A stretch of 64,000 nt of DNA from Calliopsis andreniformis (lineage: Eukaryota; Arthropoda; Insecta; Hymenoptera; Andrenidae). The position numbers and the translations under genes are program-made. Each line of letters starts with the position of its first letter. Within the stretch, counting starts at the first letter, position 1. Positions 47,084-59,890 of the stretch are shown piece by piece. Location: assembly GCF_051401765.1 (NCBI RefSeq), contig NC_135066.1:18517001-18581000 (forward strand), given 5' to 3'. The notes under the pieces were generated by a model. The model had not been told where the DNA came from and searched no databases. It was given only the letters and a program-made list of their open reading frames with translations.

Positions 47084-48420
47084 ATGGAAACACTGCAAAA
47101 GCAAACGGAGAATAACAACAGTAACAAATTATCCTACCAAAATGAAAACCTCATAGCTCACAAAAAGCGTAAAATAATTCCACGTACAAGCACTACACAA
47201 ATTTTCGATACAGAAACGCAACAATGGTTACAAGACATCTCCCTCCGAAATTCTTTCAGCTCACTGACAGAAGAAGTAGATATGAACCCTAAAGAAAAAA
47301 CCACAACACATATTGCTAAACCACCACCGATCTACATAGATGTCCAAATAATAGACCTTCTTATTGAACTATTAAACAACACTGCCGGAACAGAAAACTA
47401 CAGCATAAAACAATTAAAACTCGAACAAGTCAAAGCACAAACAAATACTCCAGAAATTTTCCGAAAGGTATCACAAGCATTAAAAGAGAAAAACGTTGGG
47501 TATTATACATACCAGCTCAAAATAGAAAAGAGCTACAAAGTAGTAATTAGAGGATTACACCCAAGAACAAATACCAGAAATATATGTGAAGAACTAACAA
47601 TATGAGGCACCAAGTAAGAGCAATAAATAATTTAACCAAATACGACACAAAACAGCCACTATTATATATACGACACAAAACAGCCACTATTATATATACG
47701 ACACAAAACTTTGCCACTATTCCTAATAGAACTTGAACCCAACACCAATAATAAACAAATCTTCGATATTAAAAAAATTCTAAACATCATAGTAACAATT
47801 GAACCACCTCGATATAAAAAGGACTTATCGCCAATGCATACGGTGTCAATAATACGGACACATAAAAGATTACTGTAATAGAATTTTGCAAATGTGCAAA
47901 AAACCATTTAACAACAAACTGCCCATACGCAGGAAAAATAGATAAAGTAAAGTGTTATAACTGTGATGGTAATCACCCAGCCAGCTACAAAGGTTGTGAA
48001 ATCAGAAAACAATTGCAACGTAAACTGTTTCCACCGTTACGTAGTACAACATACAACAATTACCACTCTCAACAAGGTATGACAGAATCAGATCCAACAT
48101 CAAACGCAAAATACGTATCGAACACTAATTATAGAAATACCAACATTTTGGACAGCCGAAGTTATGCACAAGTAACTAGCCAATTGTCACCCTCAAACAA
48201 TCAAAACCAAAACAGCAACGATAACGACGCTACATAAATCAAGGAACTCCTCAAGCATTCCATTAAAAACACTGAAATGCTAACAAAAATGATAATTGAG
48301 CAAAACGCAGTACTTAGACAACAAACACAACAAATTACAACGATAAATACGCACGAGAATGCCAACTATTCCCTATTCCAAAATAAAGAAGTCAACAAAA
48401 CCAGTTCCAGCATTTAGAAA
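47084..48420 (+). pseudogene. Jockey ORF1 (gag-like)
   Basis: The start ATG is at 47084. The intact first part (to 47605) has a basic, low-complexity N-terminus. It ends with the pre-knuckle domain YTYQLKIEKSYKVVIRGLHP, typical of Jockey gag proteins. Between 47605 and 48010 the frame is broken by a 28-bp tandem duplication and frameshifts, but CCHC knuckles remain (IRCQ.YGHIKDYC; CPYAGK; CYNCDGNHPASYKGC). 48013-48237 is the Asn/Gln-rich tail, followed after a stop by IKELLKHSIKNTEMLTKMI, the usual C-terminal helix. The protein binds element RNA in functional copies. Confidence 0.8.
47641..47722 (+). repeat. 28-bp tandem repeat inside ORF1
   Basis: Two exact units of TACGACACAAAACAGCCACT plus ATTATATA (47641-47668, 47669-47696) and a third partial, diverged unit. 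It disrupts the gag reading frame. Confidence 0.85.
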
Positions 48421-49954
48421 AGCAGCGAAGAGCAAGCTGAAGAATTTTCCAACTACCTCAGTAACACATTTCCTCCGCATAATGTTAACAACAGTAGCTC
48501 AAATTGTCATACAGACGTAGATGCACGAAACATTAGCACTTCAACGAACGAGCACTACATCATACCTAGTACAACCGCTCAAGAAGTTAAAAACATAATC
48601 AAGAAAACAAAAAACAATAAAGCACTAGGAATTGACCTAATCAATGGTAAAATTTTGAAAAACCTCCCTTCAAAAGCAATACGATTAATGATAATAATAT
48701 TCAATGCAATTTTAAGAATTCAATATTTTCCTGCCCTATGGAAACTCGCACAGATCATAATACTACCTAAACCAGGCAAAGATCCACATAAAACTGCATC
48801 TTACATACCAATATCATTACTTCCTGTATTTTCGAAAATACTAGAGAAAATAATATACGACCGTTTAAAGTCAATAATAGAGAAAAAAAATTAATACCAG
48901 ACCACCAGTTTGGAGTTAGAAACAAATACTCCACAATAGAGCAAATGCACAGGCTCATCAACAAAATTTTACTCGCAATAGAAAAGAAACAATACTGTAC
49001 GGCCCTCTTCATGGACATTGAGAAAGCATTTGACAAAGTGAACCATGAAAGTCTCCTATAAACGACCAAAAAACATTTCCTGAAACAAATCTACCACCTA
49101 CTCAAATCATATCTAATCAATAGAGCCTTTGTAGTAAAAATTAAGGACACATATTCTGAAATTAAAGACATCAAGGCAGAGGTACCGCAAGGAAATGTCT
49201 TAGGACCAATATTATATGTATATACTATACACGGCCAACATACCAACAGCTACTAACAGCAAAATACTGACATTCGCGGACGACACGGCTGGACTAGTCA
49301 CGCACTTTAATCCAGAAACAGCAGTCACATTACTACAAGAGCATGTCACTAAAATAGAAAAATGACTACAAGATAAACAAATAAAAGCAAACCCCACTAA
49401 ATGCAATCATATCACATTTACACTACGAAAACGGAAACCACAAGATATTCAATTGAATAGCACACACATAGCACAAACAAAACAAGTAAAATACTTAGGA
49501 CTCCACTTAGCACACAAATTACTTGGAAGCATCATATTAAATCAATAATAGACAACATACGGATAAAAAGAAGACAGATGTACTGGTTAACTAGTTGAAA
49601 TTCTAAACTCAGCGTAGAAAATAAACTAAAAATCTACAAAACGATTATAAAACCAATTTGGACATACGGAATACCGCTATGGGGGATAGCAGCAATGAGC
49701 CAAATAAATAAACTAGAGTCGCTACAATCAAAAATACTCAGAACAATTATTAACGCTCCATGGTACGTCAGAAATGAGGATTTACGTAAAGACCTAAAAA
49801 TACCAAAGGCCAAGGAAGAAATTAGCAGATATGCAAAAAGATACAAAGAAAGAATTGCAATACATCCAAACCAGCCGGCTGCAGAAGCGTACAAAACCCA
49901 TATCAAAAGAAGGCTAAGAAGAAAACATCCCACCGATCTCGTTAAAGAAATGTA
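48421..49954 (+). pseudogene. Jockey ORF2: reverse transcriptase without endonuclease
   Basis: It begins in the pre-RT segment (SSEEQAEEFSNYLS), so about 300 residues including the apurinic-type endonuclease are deleted between ORF1 and here. RT blocks in order: NNKALGIDLINGKIL, WKLAQIIILPKPGKDP, SYIPISLLPVFSKILE, FMDIEKAFDKVNH (first catalytic Asp), VPQGNVLGPILY, and FADDTAG at 49273 with both catalytic Asp present. The C-terminus (RRLRRKHPTDLVKEM) is intact to the stop at about 49953. At least five stops or frameshifts interrupt it, for example at 48892, 49060 and 49364. Confidence 0.82.
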
Positions 49955-50099
49955 ATAGACAACTTGTAAGATGGTATCCCGCTGGTGATAGCCATCCACG
50001 TGCTATGTAGGAATAAAATGATAGAAAAATTTACCAAATATTCAGCTGGACACATTGTAAAGCATAATACATATTAATAAAAAAAAAAAAATGTGTTAT

Positions 50100-51360
50100 G
50101 ACTTCGCGAGTAATTATCAATTCGAATATTAAAATTTTAATATTCGAAATTAAATTAAAATTAAATTAAACGGAATTAAATTAAAATTTTCTGCACTTAT
50201 TACGATAACATTTTTTGTAGCACTTGCTCAAGAAAGCATAGAATTAAAAGATGTAATTATGCATTAACGTAAAAGACGTAACCTCTGAGTGCGATTTAAC
50301 ACGTGTAATTAGTTTAATTTTATGTTTATAAGTATAATTAAAACAAGAAATTTGAATATCAAATATTGAAGAATTTTTTTCGTCCATCGACTTATATTTC
50401 GGAGGGTCTACAACGAAGGTAAGAGTCTTTAGGGCAAGATCCAGGTATCTAACAACAGCAGATGTTGTGGAGAGTCCTCAATAAGTTTTCCATGAAGCCA
50501 CAGTTACGTTTTCGATGGACGTTCGTGCCAAACGTTTGTGTCGATATTTGTGATACGTGCCGAGTTTTCCTACAAATCCAGTTCTTTTTTCGTAATATTC
50601 CTGTTGTTGGTGCGGTTTCCTTCGAAATTCTGTTTCAAAACTCTTCTAATCGTGAGTGCATTTTTATCGCCTGCGGATTTAGAACAGGAAATTAATCGAA
50701 ATCTCATTGGAACTGTTTTAATTTTTTCTATGGGTTACATCTTATACAGAGATTCAATGTTATTCCACGATAGTCTTCCATTGTTGTCAGCACTCGTGAA
50801 CGCTGCAATTGCGATGTTTGCGCATATGCAGAAGACAGAGAATTTATGTGAAGGTGGACACATTATTTCCTTGTACTCTAAAATCTCATAGAGAATGTTT
50901 CGACTTGCCCTTTGGATTGTAACGCGTAAGCAGATTTAGTGTTATTCAACGTTGCCCTCGACTTAAAACGATATTGTGTTATAATATTTGTGAACAGGAG
51001 AATTGTGATATGTGCGTGAATTGAACAGAAAATTTATGCGAGACTCGACATACTAATTCTTTCTATCTTATAGAAGATGTTGTAAGTTGCTCTATGTATT
51101 TTAATGAGTAGACAAGTTTATTGTTACGTCGTGTTGGGCGTCGTAAAATTTCCGATCAGTTGGTCGTTGGTGACTGACCTCTCCCCCCTTTTGCGTTAAG
51201 GCTAGTGCTACACGCTACATTGTTATATGAACAATCTCTGCCTGAGGCCTTCGCGCAAGCTGATTTTCGGTGATTTTCACCAGATTTGTAAACGTTTATA
51301 ACTAACAAACGAAACCTCAAATGTAAAATCGTTGTTCTTGAATTGTGTCTTATTTCAAAG
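50100..51360. other. Gene-free; one unrecognised open frame
   Basis: 50120-50200 is an AAATT-type low-complexity run. The frame 50538-50891 (117 codons, with a hydrophobic stretch) has no motif I recognise and no clear splice or start context. Confidence 0.35.
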
Positions 51361-51412
51361 TCTAGAATCACTTTTTAAATTTATTCCTAGAATCACTTTT
51401 TAAATTTATTCC
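51361..51412. repeat. 27-bp tandem duplication
   Basis: Two copies of CTAGAATCACTTTTTAAATT plus TATTC. Confidence 0.8.
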
Positions 51413-51529
51413 GTGGTGCTCCAAAACACTCTGTATACTAAACTAATAATTAAAGGATTCTGCAATTTTACGGATGCATTGAAGGACAAAAATAGAGCAA
51501 TAAAGTCTTATATTTTAACTTTTATGTAA

Positions 51530-51720
51530 CTTTAAAAATGGTGTTTGTAGGAAATGGTTCGTGGATATTTAAAACCTTATAAAAGTTAAACCATAAAAGA
51601 TAGAACACAATGTATTAAGCCTTTTCTTACTCTATTTTTGCTCTTCAATGCACTTGTAAAATTATAGAATCTTCTGATTGTTAATTTAACATATAGGTAT
51701 TTATGTTAATTCTGAAGCGT
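51530..51720 (+). repeat. Partial copy of MITE family W
   Basis: It matches 16800-16990 in the same orientation, including TTATAAAAGTT, AATGTATTAAG and AAAATTATAGAATCTTCTGA. Confidence 0.7.
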
Positions 51721-51724
51721 TACA

Positions 51725-53825
51725 ATGGCTCTAAGTTAGTTGGCTGGAATTCTCTCGGGATAACAGTGGACCGTCACTGTCCCTAGCATTTCTTGAAAGT
51801 GACTTCGTCAAGTGTCTCCGACGTTACGAATTTAATATAAACAAACGTAACCTCCCTGCACAAGACCCGTTACTCATTACTTTAGCTTATTTAGCTTAGT
51901 ATATTATGATAATTCCCACTTAGAGGATTTTAAATATATTTTTGTGAAACTTGCAATATGTTCTCTCGATTTATATAGACAAATCTATGCAATTCCATCA
52001 CCTACTGAATAATGCCATTGTTAGTTTTTCCAAAGTTAAGTTTAAGGTAGATTTTAAGCATTGTACCACTAAATACTATTTATCAGTAGTACACTTACAA
52101 TGTTTACAATTCCGAAGTGCAAGAATTTAACACTGGAGATATTGCAAATGCCTTACACAGAATGAAAAACGTAGAAAATTGCACTTGCAATGAACTGAAA
52201 CGATGAGTGCAATTTCCAACGGACTGTGTTCGAGGCCACTGTAATCTAGACATTTTTTGTGAGTAGAGAGCCCTGGTAGTCTTGAATATTCAACTAGAGG
52301 ATCTATGCCTACAGCGACACAAGTACATAGCGCCTGGAGTAGCAAAAAAAGAAAGAAATGTCTTTTCAAAGCCTACGTTTCGTTCGTAAAACAAGCAGTC
52401 TTTTTGGAGGTCGAAAAGGAAGTAGGAAAAAAGTCTTTCACTTACTTGTCATTATAAAGAGTTAAATGCAAAAGGTTGGGCGCATGTCGAATGCATAGAT
52501 TAGGAAAATATTATATTACTTATTTCGCTTGTGATGTTTGTAAAACTTAATTTTGGATTTTTAAAATCCTTCAATTTAAAAAATCTTTCAATTTAACATT
52601 TAAATGTTTTTTTTACTAACGTTATTAATAACTTAGAAATAAAAGTCTGGTAATCAAATTGATTAGTACTGGACTACAGCTTCTTCTTCTCTTCAAATTA
52701 CAAATTGTTTATTAACTTTTGCAAATTATCAGTTTTTATTATTAAATTTCACAAGAATATTTTCGCTTTTTTTATTTAGTTTTATTTACACTACATACAC
52801 TTTTTCAAATTTGTTTTGCCGACTATAGCACAAGATATAACAAACTTGGAACGGTCGGTACTACACAATTTTTCTCCTTAATCAAAGTATGTTTTTTATG
52901 ATTTTGTGCTACCTTCCCAGTGAATAATTAATTTTATTACTCCAAATTTGTAAAAATAAAAGTTCTGCAATTAAAAAAATCTATTAACGTTGAATGACAG
53001 AAGGAATGTTGCGAAATTTCAAAGTTTAATCCATAAAGTTCTCATAAAATTCTTTTTGATGTACTGTCTTTATTAATTCATGCTCTGCATACCGCTTGGC
53101 TCGTACAAACCACATTTATCTTTTTCTTTTATTCTTCTTGCTTGAAGCAAGTGATAAAGAACGGTGGAATCTCTTGCTATCATTTGAAAAATATGTGTAT
53201 TTATATAGTCTTTGCTTTTTTTCTCTCATAAGACATTGTTATTGATGATATTTTTCAACCCTACTCTTGATTCAGTTTTCTATAAGAATTCACTGGTCTT
53301 GCATTTTAGAAGCAACTGTGCTGACATTTTACATGAACTTCTATAAATTCTAAATTTATATTTGTAATGACTTGTACAATAGTCGTGGAAAGTTTAAACT
53401 TATACCAAAAATCAGTCGAATACCCTGATTACTTTTGTGTCAAATAATGATCTAACGACTTTATTATAAACTTTATTAATGCATTGTTGACGGAAGAAGA
53501 AGTTGGCGTTTTTAATTTTTTAATTAAAGGTTAGGTTTAGTAGAATATTTATATTGTTTTGATTCCGTGCATGCATATTTGACGAATATTTATAAATCTA
53601 TTTCATAGTATATCGTCATCAATAACAATGTGTTAATTTTCAATACACATTGGCAGGGTACAAAAAAATTAATGGTTATGGTTGTCAGGGATGAATCTAC
53701 ACCTCTGGATTGATGGATATTTGCAAAAGACTTGTTTGCGAAATTGTTTGTAAAATTGAAAATTAATGTCAATTTTTTTCGGAATCATATTCCAATCGCT
53801 TACTAGAGAAAATATTTGAAAGGAA
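51725..53825. other. Gene-free region with one short secreted-like frame
   Basis: No recognised gene. A minus-strand frame at 52369-52127 encodes 80 residues starting MKRHFFLFLLLQALCTCVAVG, which looks like a signal peptide, followed by several cysteines. No family resemblance is evident and chance is a real possibility. The rest is AT-rich. Confidence 0.35.
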
Positions 53826-53829
53826 CCAT

Positions 53830-54205
53830 ATGCCGCAAACGAACCATTTAGTCAGGCAAAAGTGTTAAAGATTTGGCATCTGTTCGGCTGCGTAAAGTCA
53901 CACATAGGAGCATAGCCCTACCACTACTCTGATACGCGGTAACGTCTACCCTGAACGTGAGGCTCAGCACAGTAGTGTGTGTACCCCAATCCAGGAGGTC
54001 TAACAACGTGCATTGACCTAATAGGCCCAATTCGAGTAACTTCTCTTTCTTTTCAATACTTTCAATATGATATGACAAAATTAACAATCGTGAATTACAG
54101 GATTATATATATGATTATATATTTACTTATCAATTCATTGTTTAAACTATCTATCTCCTTGTTGTTTCATCTTATTTTTCAGAACACATTCCATTCAGCA
54201 CTAAT
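53830..54205 (-). repeat. Dispersed repeat R, copy 2
   Basis: Inverted relative to 40330-40765. The ATG-initiated short frame of copy 1 is here interrupted by stops, and its donor-like GTAAGT is ATAAGT. Confidence 0.65.
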
Positions 54206-54362
54206 TTAGTCTCAATTGTACATGTATCTCCGCCACTGTGTTCTTTCTATGCCGTGGAATAAACAAATAATGGGAATCGTCGAACTCGAACCATACACCC
54301 ATAAATGACAAGAATAAGAATAGGGATTAAGAAATGTAGGAAGGCAAATTTCTTATTTGTTA

Positions 54363-54602
54363 ACAGATTTTCACGCAAGTAACACCAATCGATCCCTTAT
54401 GTTCTTTCAGTGAAAATGGTACCAAACACGACACAATTTCGATTATTTATAACAAAGATATATAAAAAGGTTTTTCTCGTCTTACCCCAAACCAAGTTTT
54501 AGATATTTTTATCATAAATAATCGAAATCTTGTCATATTTAGTACTATTTTCAGCGAAAGAACACAAGTGATTGATCGGGGTTACTTGCGGAAAAATCCG
54601 AT
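54363..54602. repeat. Palindromic MITE, ~100-bp arms
   Basis: Arms 54363-54463 and 54500-54602 are reverse complements (CGCAAGTAAC, TGTTCTTTC.GTGAAAAT, TTTCGATTATTTAT). There are no genes inside. Confidence 0.75.
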
Positions 54603-54689
54603 AGCAAATAGGGTACTTGATTTTTTCGACTTCATCTTTCCGTTATCTTTTATGGCTCCCATTATTTTCGGGCATCGTGTACGAGGTAG

Positions 54690-54970
54690 AGCGGCCTAGG
54701 TCAGCTGTGTCGATTGTAAAGGTCGACTCTAGGCCCAAGCTCTGACCGTGACTGTTTCTCTCGTAACCTTTCAAAACCTCTCAGAATCGGTCTCTCACCA
54801 AGCAGTCACAGACTTATAACGAAAACTCAATTGGTTAGCTTTTCCGCTCAACCTTTTAACCACTCATGCTTTTACGGTCAGAATTTCGGTCATTTCTCAT
54901 TACGGTTACTGGTCGCTGAGAGGTTATAACCAGTCAAGAATTTCGGTTACAACTCGTCTCGACTCCCTGG
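54690..54970 (-). repeat. Third arm of family Z
   Basis: Its reverse complement starts CCAGGGAGTCGAGACGAG and shares the CGGT/GGTTATAACC-rich texture with 37085-37400. Confidence 0.55.
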
Positions 54971-54974
54971 TTTT

Positions 54975-56260
54975 GACTAGCGTTTGAGCGTTTTGGTTTA
55001 CTGCTCAGAGAAGATAGTATTTTACATTTAGCAATGAAGGTAATTCTTACAATTTTTGAACTTGATTATGAAAAATTTTAATTTATGTAGAACACAAAGG
55101 TTGTATTAACCCGCATCGCTTCAACCCGATGTTTGTCGTCACTACACATAAGTCCGCCTTGTGATCATTATTAACTATAAACAGCTAACGATATGCATAG
55201 ATTTTACGACAAATAAGTAACAGTGACTTATATTATAACCTTATGTATTATAAATAGTATTTTATAGCTTCATATTACACAACCTCTGTAATTTAAATCA
55301 AATATCAGGTAAAACTAAACAGTCTTTACGATACATTTTAGTCGTTAGTGATTTGCAAAAGCTCATAAGAGTAAAAGCTTGTATAAAATCCATTTCGGAT
55401 ACTATGAATACAGAATTTAGGGTTTTATTTTATTTCAGGTCCTAAATCGATTTCCTCCAACCCTCTAAGCAGCATATATCTCACATGTCTGTCATACATA
55501 AAGGGATTGCAAAAATGAAATGTATTTGAGAAAGCAATAACACTATTCGTTCGTATCTTATCAAATCTTCGTGATTGATCGCGCACGATGATTAGAATAC
55601 GAAAGCAGGAACATCAGTCCTCCTGGACAGATGAGAGGGCATTGCGGGATACGAGGTCAACATCTACAATCCTACTTCTGAATCCACGGCAGGAGATAAT
55701 AAGTCCTGGTGAAGAGGGATGAAATCGTGGGGAGAATAGTGCTAATTTTAGAAGTACTATTCGTCAGGAACTCCTTTCACGAGAATATCACTACAGAACG
55801 CGAATGCATCTATGCATGTCTTATTGCGGGTCTATTTTTACACTTTAGTTTTATTATTTTTTATGATATAAATATACAGTATGTTTAAGTGCACATATAT
55901 GTTACCGGCAAAGTTTAAGGTTCAGAGAACGTATACATTGCCAAGATGTTTAAAACAATATTTAAAATATATTCAATGATTTCAGAATATTGTTTCTACT
56001 TTGTGTAGTGAATGAATAAATTCTGGAAGGAAAAGTACAATTTCTAACAAAATATTGACATATTAGTTTGGGTTAGCTTTAAATTAAATGTTGTTTCTAG
56101 TGAGTGAACATATTATAAGTACAAAATATAATGCTTTAAATGGATAATAAAAAATACAAATAAAGTTACTTTAAGAGAAATTAAAAAAAAATTAGAAATT
56201 AGAGACAAAAAAGTTCTGTTTTAGGTGTCCATAATTTGTTATAATACGTATATTAAATTA
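54975..56260. other. Gene-free region
   Basis: No gene recognised. 55570-55800 is slightly GC-richer and gives a frame with STIRQELLSREYHY, faintly like a mariner HTH, but too weak to call. Confidence 0.35.
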
Positions 56261-56264
56261 CTAA

Positions 56265-56580
56265 TTAAACTAAATTAGAATTGGGGAAAACATAATCTGA
56301 TTAATGATTGAAGATTATGATTAATGCAAAATTAATGCTAATAATCATGATTCTTGATTATTAAGTAATCAGTGATGTCATTTAATAAAATTATTGAATT
56401 ATTGAATTACATTGAATTATATTGAATTACTATGATATAGTCATTATTGATTAATGAATAAGAGAAGTAATTAAAATAGCTATAATTAAAAATCATGATT
56501 AATCCAATAATCATTAATCATGAAATGATTACGCTTTTGATTATGATTGAATCTGTAATTTACTTGTAACATCAATTCTG
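56265..56580. repeat. Cryptic TAATCA/TGATTA repeat
   Basis: Dense, irregular repetition of TGATTAAT and ATTAATCA on both strands, also seen at 40940-41050 and 58780-59180. Confidence 0.6.
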
Positions 56581-58096
56581 GGAACAATTTTCGGAAAATA
56601 CATATTTATTATGTATGTAGGTACACTACCGTACATAAACATTTTGAAACTTTCACGTTATCGAAATATGTAAAATTCTATAATATAAGCAGTTTTTACT
56701 ATAAATCTCATTTCAGACGATTGTATAAAGTTTATAAATACCGATGAGAATAACATTTAGTATCAATTAGTATAAATAAAAAAGTGTAACTATTTCATGC
56801 ATTTTCAATAATGTGAAAGTGTTCAAAGACTTGTAGTGTAGTGTGCATACAAGGTGTTTCAAATCTTAACTGACAAATTTTGTCAACATGATTGATTGTT
56901 TGTCAACAAAAAATATCATATACACTATGAGCCGATATATGTAGACAGAAATACTGAGGCAGCTTTTACCATTAATAATGATCTTCCTAATATTCAGTGG
57001 ATACAATCCATGGAAGCAGGCCTACTTGCAAGCATAAGAACAAAAAGTAATCATTTTCAACAATTTATTTAAATGAGTATAAACCAGTACAAGTTAGAGT
57101 AAAACAATTTCAAAAAGTTAAGTAACTTGAATACATGTGATTACTTATGGTTTAGGTTGTGGTTATACTAGATGCTCTTTTTGACTAATATCTCCGAATT
57201 ATTTATCGTACGAGTATGACAAGTTCAAACATAGTTGTCAGCACATCAGTTAGAAAACACATCCACTGTAACCGCAACATTATACTAGTTTCCTTTTCAT
57301 ATTTCTAAAACGAAGACAAATTAATTCATAGTGTATATAACATCTATTATTCAGAATGTCCTCCCACAGATGTGAGCAAAATTTATTGATTAAAATCTGA
57401 AATAGCCTGCATGTAGTTTTGGAACATAAAATAAATTACTTACTTACTTTGATATGCAAATACAGTTCGTTTTTAATGTAATAATACTAGGCAGTTATGG
57501 CGATATAAGAAAGCTTATGAACTTCCACTGTACATTCGTCTCTTTGAAAGCGACTTAATATCAATGACATATTTCTCTGTACATTTTTATTTTATTACTA
57601 TAATGTAATATTAAGCCGTTATTTTTGAAAGTGGTATAAATCTATTTTTTCATATTTTTCATATTTTTTTATACTACATTATTTAAGAGCTTGCGTTTGA
57701 ATTAATTTAAAAATATTGGCAAACGTTGATCAATTCCAGTAATGTTTTTAACACTATAAACCTATTAAATTTGATTATGCAATAATAATTATTAAAATTG
57801 TTAAAAAAAATAAAAGATTTTTAGCTCCAAATGGACGTACACCACTTTCAATTATAATATATTATAAGAAATAGAAACAAGAGGAAATTTAAGTCCATAT
57901 TTTTGTAGACATTGGCTTTACTGAAATGGATTTTTTAATGTAAAAAATAATAATTAAAATAGAAACATGTAAGTACACGAATAGTCAAGTTTATTAAGAA
58001 TTAATAATATATTTTGTTTCTCAAAAGCCCCCATTTCCCAAAAACAATTAAAAAGGGATATCTGATCTTTCTCTATAATACGATTCCTGCACACTT

Positions 58097-58511
58097 TCAC
58101 ACATTTACAATTCTTATTTTCGAATTTCTTTGCGGGAATAATATTTTCAATTTTTGTATAATATTTTTCGCCTCTATTTCTTTTGACTTTTCTAGTCTTC
58201 TGATTATTATTTTTATGTTATAACTGTCTTCGTCAGTGGTTGAATCTATTAATTCCAAAATTCTAATCCTCTTCTTAGTTTCGAGCAATCTTGAATTAAT
58301 ATTAAATCATCTGAATCACAATTTCGTCTTCGTTTTCTAATATTCATTCTAATATTCATTCTAATATTCATTCTAATATTCATGGGACTTATTTCTATAA
58401 TTAAATAAACTCCAATATTCTCGCAAAAAAATGTATTATCTCTTACTTACCAACATCACTATCAGTTGACATTGAGATATTATCGTCTTTTTGATAGGTA
58501 TGAGAACTCAT
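58097..58511 (-). other. Candidate small spliced gene inside the element
   Basis: On the minus strand, ATG at 58511 opens MSSHTYQKDDNISMSTDSDV, ending at a consensus donor G|GTAAGT (58451/58450). About 160 bp later a frame (58288-58097) encodes a charged 63-residue segment with EDSYNIKIIIRRLEKSKEIE. No family is recognised. The second frame continues past no clear donor and stops at 58097. It could be the start of a transposase or accessory protein, or chance. Confidence 0.3.
58336..58383. repeat. 12-bp tandem repeat x4
   Basis: Four exact copies of TCTAATATTCAT. Confidence 0.95.
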
Positions 58512-59600
58512 TGTAATAACTATATGAAATTTTATTTATCTAAAACTTTGATTCTCTGTATTGATAACAATTATATTTAAATAATACTCACGCTACAATT
58601 GATTAGTATAAGAAACACAAACCAAATAGTAGGACCTGCGAAAGAATACTAAACAAAGTTAATGAAATTACTTCTTACCACATCATCATGGTAATAATAC
58701 CGTTATCTTGTTTATGATGTTGTTTTTAAGGTACTAGCTAATATCTGCTAAAAGGCACTACACACTGAAATCGTAATAATCAATAATAATTGCAATTAGA
58801 AAGTTGTTTTAATTATGATTATTAGAAATGTACTTATTCCAGTTTCAAAAAAATATTTTTGCGATAACTAAACTTTAGCTTTTAGCTAAAATTCTTTTGA
58901 TTACTTTATCAAGAGATCGTGCTTCATTGATTATAAATATAAAAAGAGGATATCTATATCTTACTAAAATTCCCATTAACTCATTTTTTCCAAAAGACTT
59001 ATACCACTTTCAAAGATAACGGCTCAATGTTGTAATCATTCTACTGATTACAAAAGTACTGATTAATGATTATACATTATAAATGCTGCAAAAAATTACT
59101 AAACTATTCGCTGTGATGATTAGATGATTAATGATTATGACTACTGTAATTACTTTCAGTCATCAATTACAGTGATCCTCAAAATGTGGTTAAGTACTGC
59201 TCAACTCTGAAACAAACTATTGTTTAATGTAAACAGTGGCAGATCCAGAAGGTATAAACATCTTATTCTATTATTTGCTAGTTGAACATCAACAATAAAT
59301 ACATTATCTAGAAAATTCCCGAATTCGTGCCATTAAAATATTTTCTACTCATTAGTATATGTATATGTCTTCAAGGTAATGTAATTTATATCTTCCAAGA
59401 TATAATACAAAAAGTGAAACAGGTACTTTTGGTAATTATGCAGTTTAGGGGATTCAATTCCGATAGTCTTGACCTAGACATATGTTGTTAAAAAGTGTTC
59501 ACAAAAAATGTTCTAAAAATATTCCACATAATTTTAGTAGTATATCTCTTTATTGAATGAATATAACAATGAATTATAATTTGTTTAAAAGTCTAACGTA

Positions 59601-59890
59601 TGAGCGGGGGAGGAGTAAAGCTCCTGTGTCCTCACCCCATACAGCGTCATAGCTTAAACTCTTAAATCATCTCTGACCCGTCATTTTTTCCTAATTAGGA
59701 GATTATTGAAATACAATGGCCACAGAATTCAAACTTCAACGAAATATTCATTTCAGACAGATGATGTTTTCAAATGTTTCATGGATTAGCAGTATTTCAA
59801 TATTCTCCTAATTGGAAAAGAAATACAGATCAGAGGTGATCAATACAGATCAGGGTGGGGATATGGGGCCCCTCCCTTACCCGCGCATGA
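59601..59890. repeat. Palindromic element
   Basis: Arms 59601-59715 and 59790-59890 pair through TCCTAATTAGGAGA.TATTGAAAT at the inner side and GC-rich GAGCGGGGGAGG-like text at the tips. Confidence 0.65.

Larger units (their letters stand above)
46810..50091 (+). mobile_element. Jockey-clade non-LTR retrotransposon, internally deleted
   Basis: The element has a 5' leader, ORF1, ORF2 and a 3' poly(A) run at 50079-50091. Flanking ATATATTACGACA (46793-46806 region) and ATGTGTTATGACT (after the tail) may be a diverged target duplication. Full-length Jockey elements carry an endonuclease before the RT; here it is missing. Stops and frameshifts in both reading frames show it is inactive. Confidence 0.8.
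57590..59045. mobile_element. Inverted-repeat-bounded segment
   Basis: The left GCCGTTATTTTTGAAAGTGG with TATAA (57613 region) reappears inverted at 58995-59030. The arms are short and diverged. The interior holds a minus-strand candidate exon pair at 58511-58097. The family is unknown. Confidence 0.45.

Noticed and set aside
50538..50891. 117-codon hydrophobic frame, considered as a chemoreceptor exon
   Set aside because: No odorant- or gustatory-receptor signature motif, no convincing splice sites, and no adjoining exons.
55570..55800. Possible mariner-type HTH fragment
   Set aside because: Only one short stretch resembles the family and no catalytic region follows.
58336..58383. Four 12-bp repeats considered as a CRISPR-like array
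   Set aside because: The units are directly abutting with no spacers, in a eukaryotic context; it is a simple tandem repeat.
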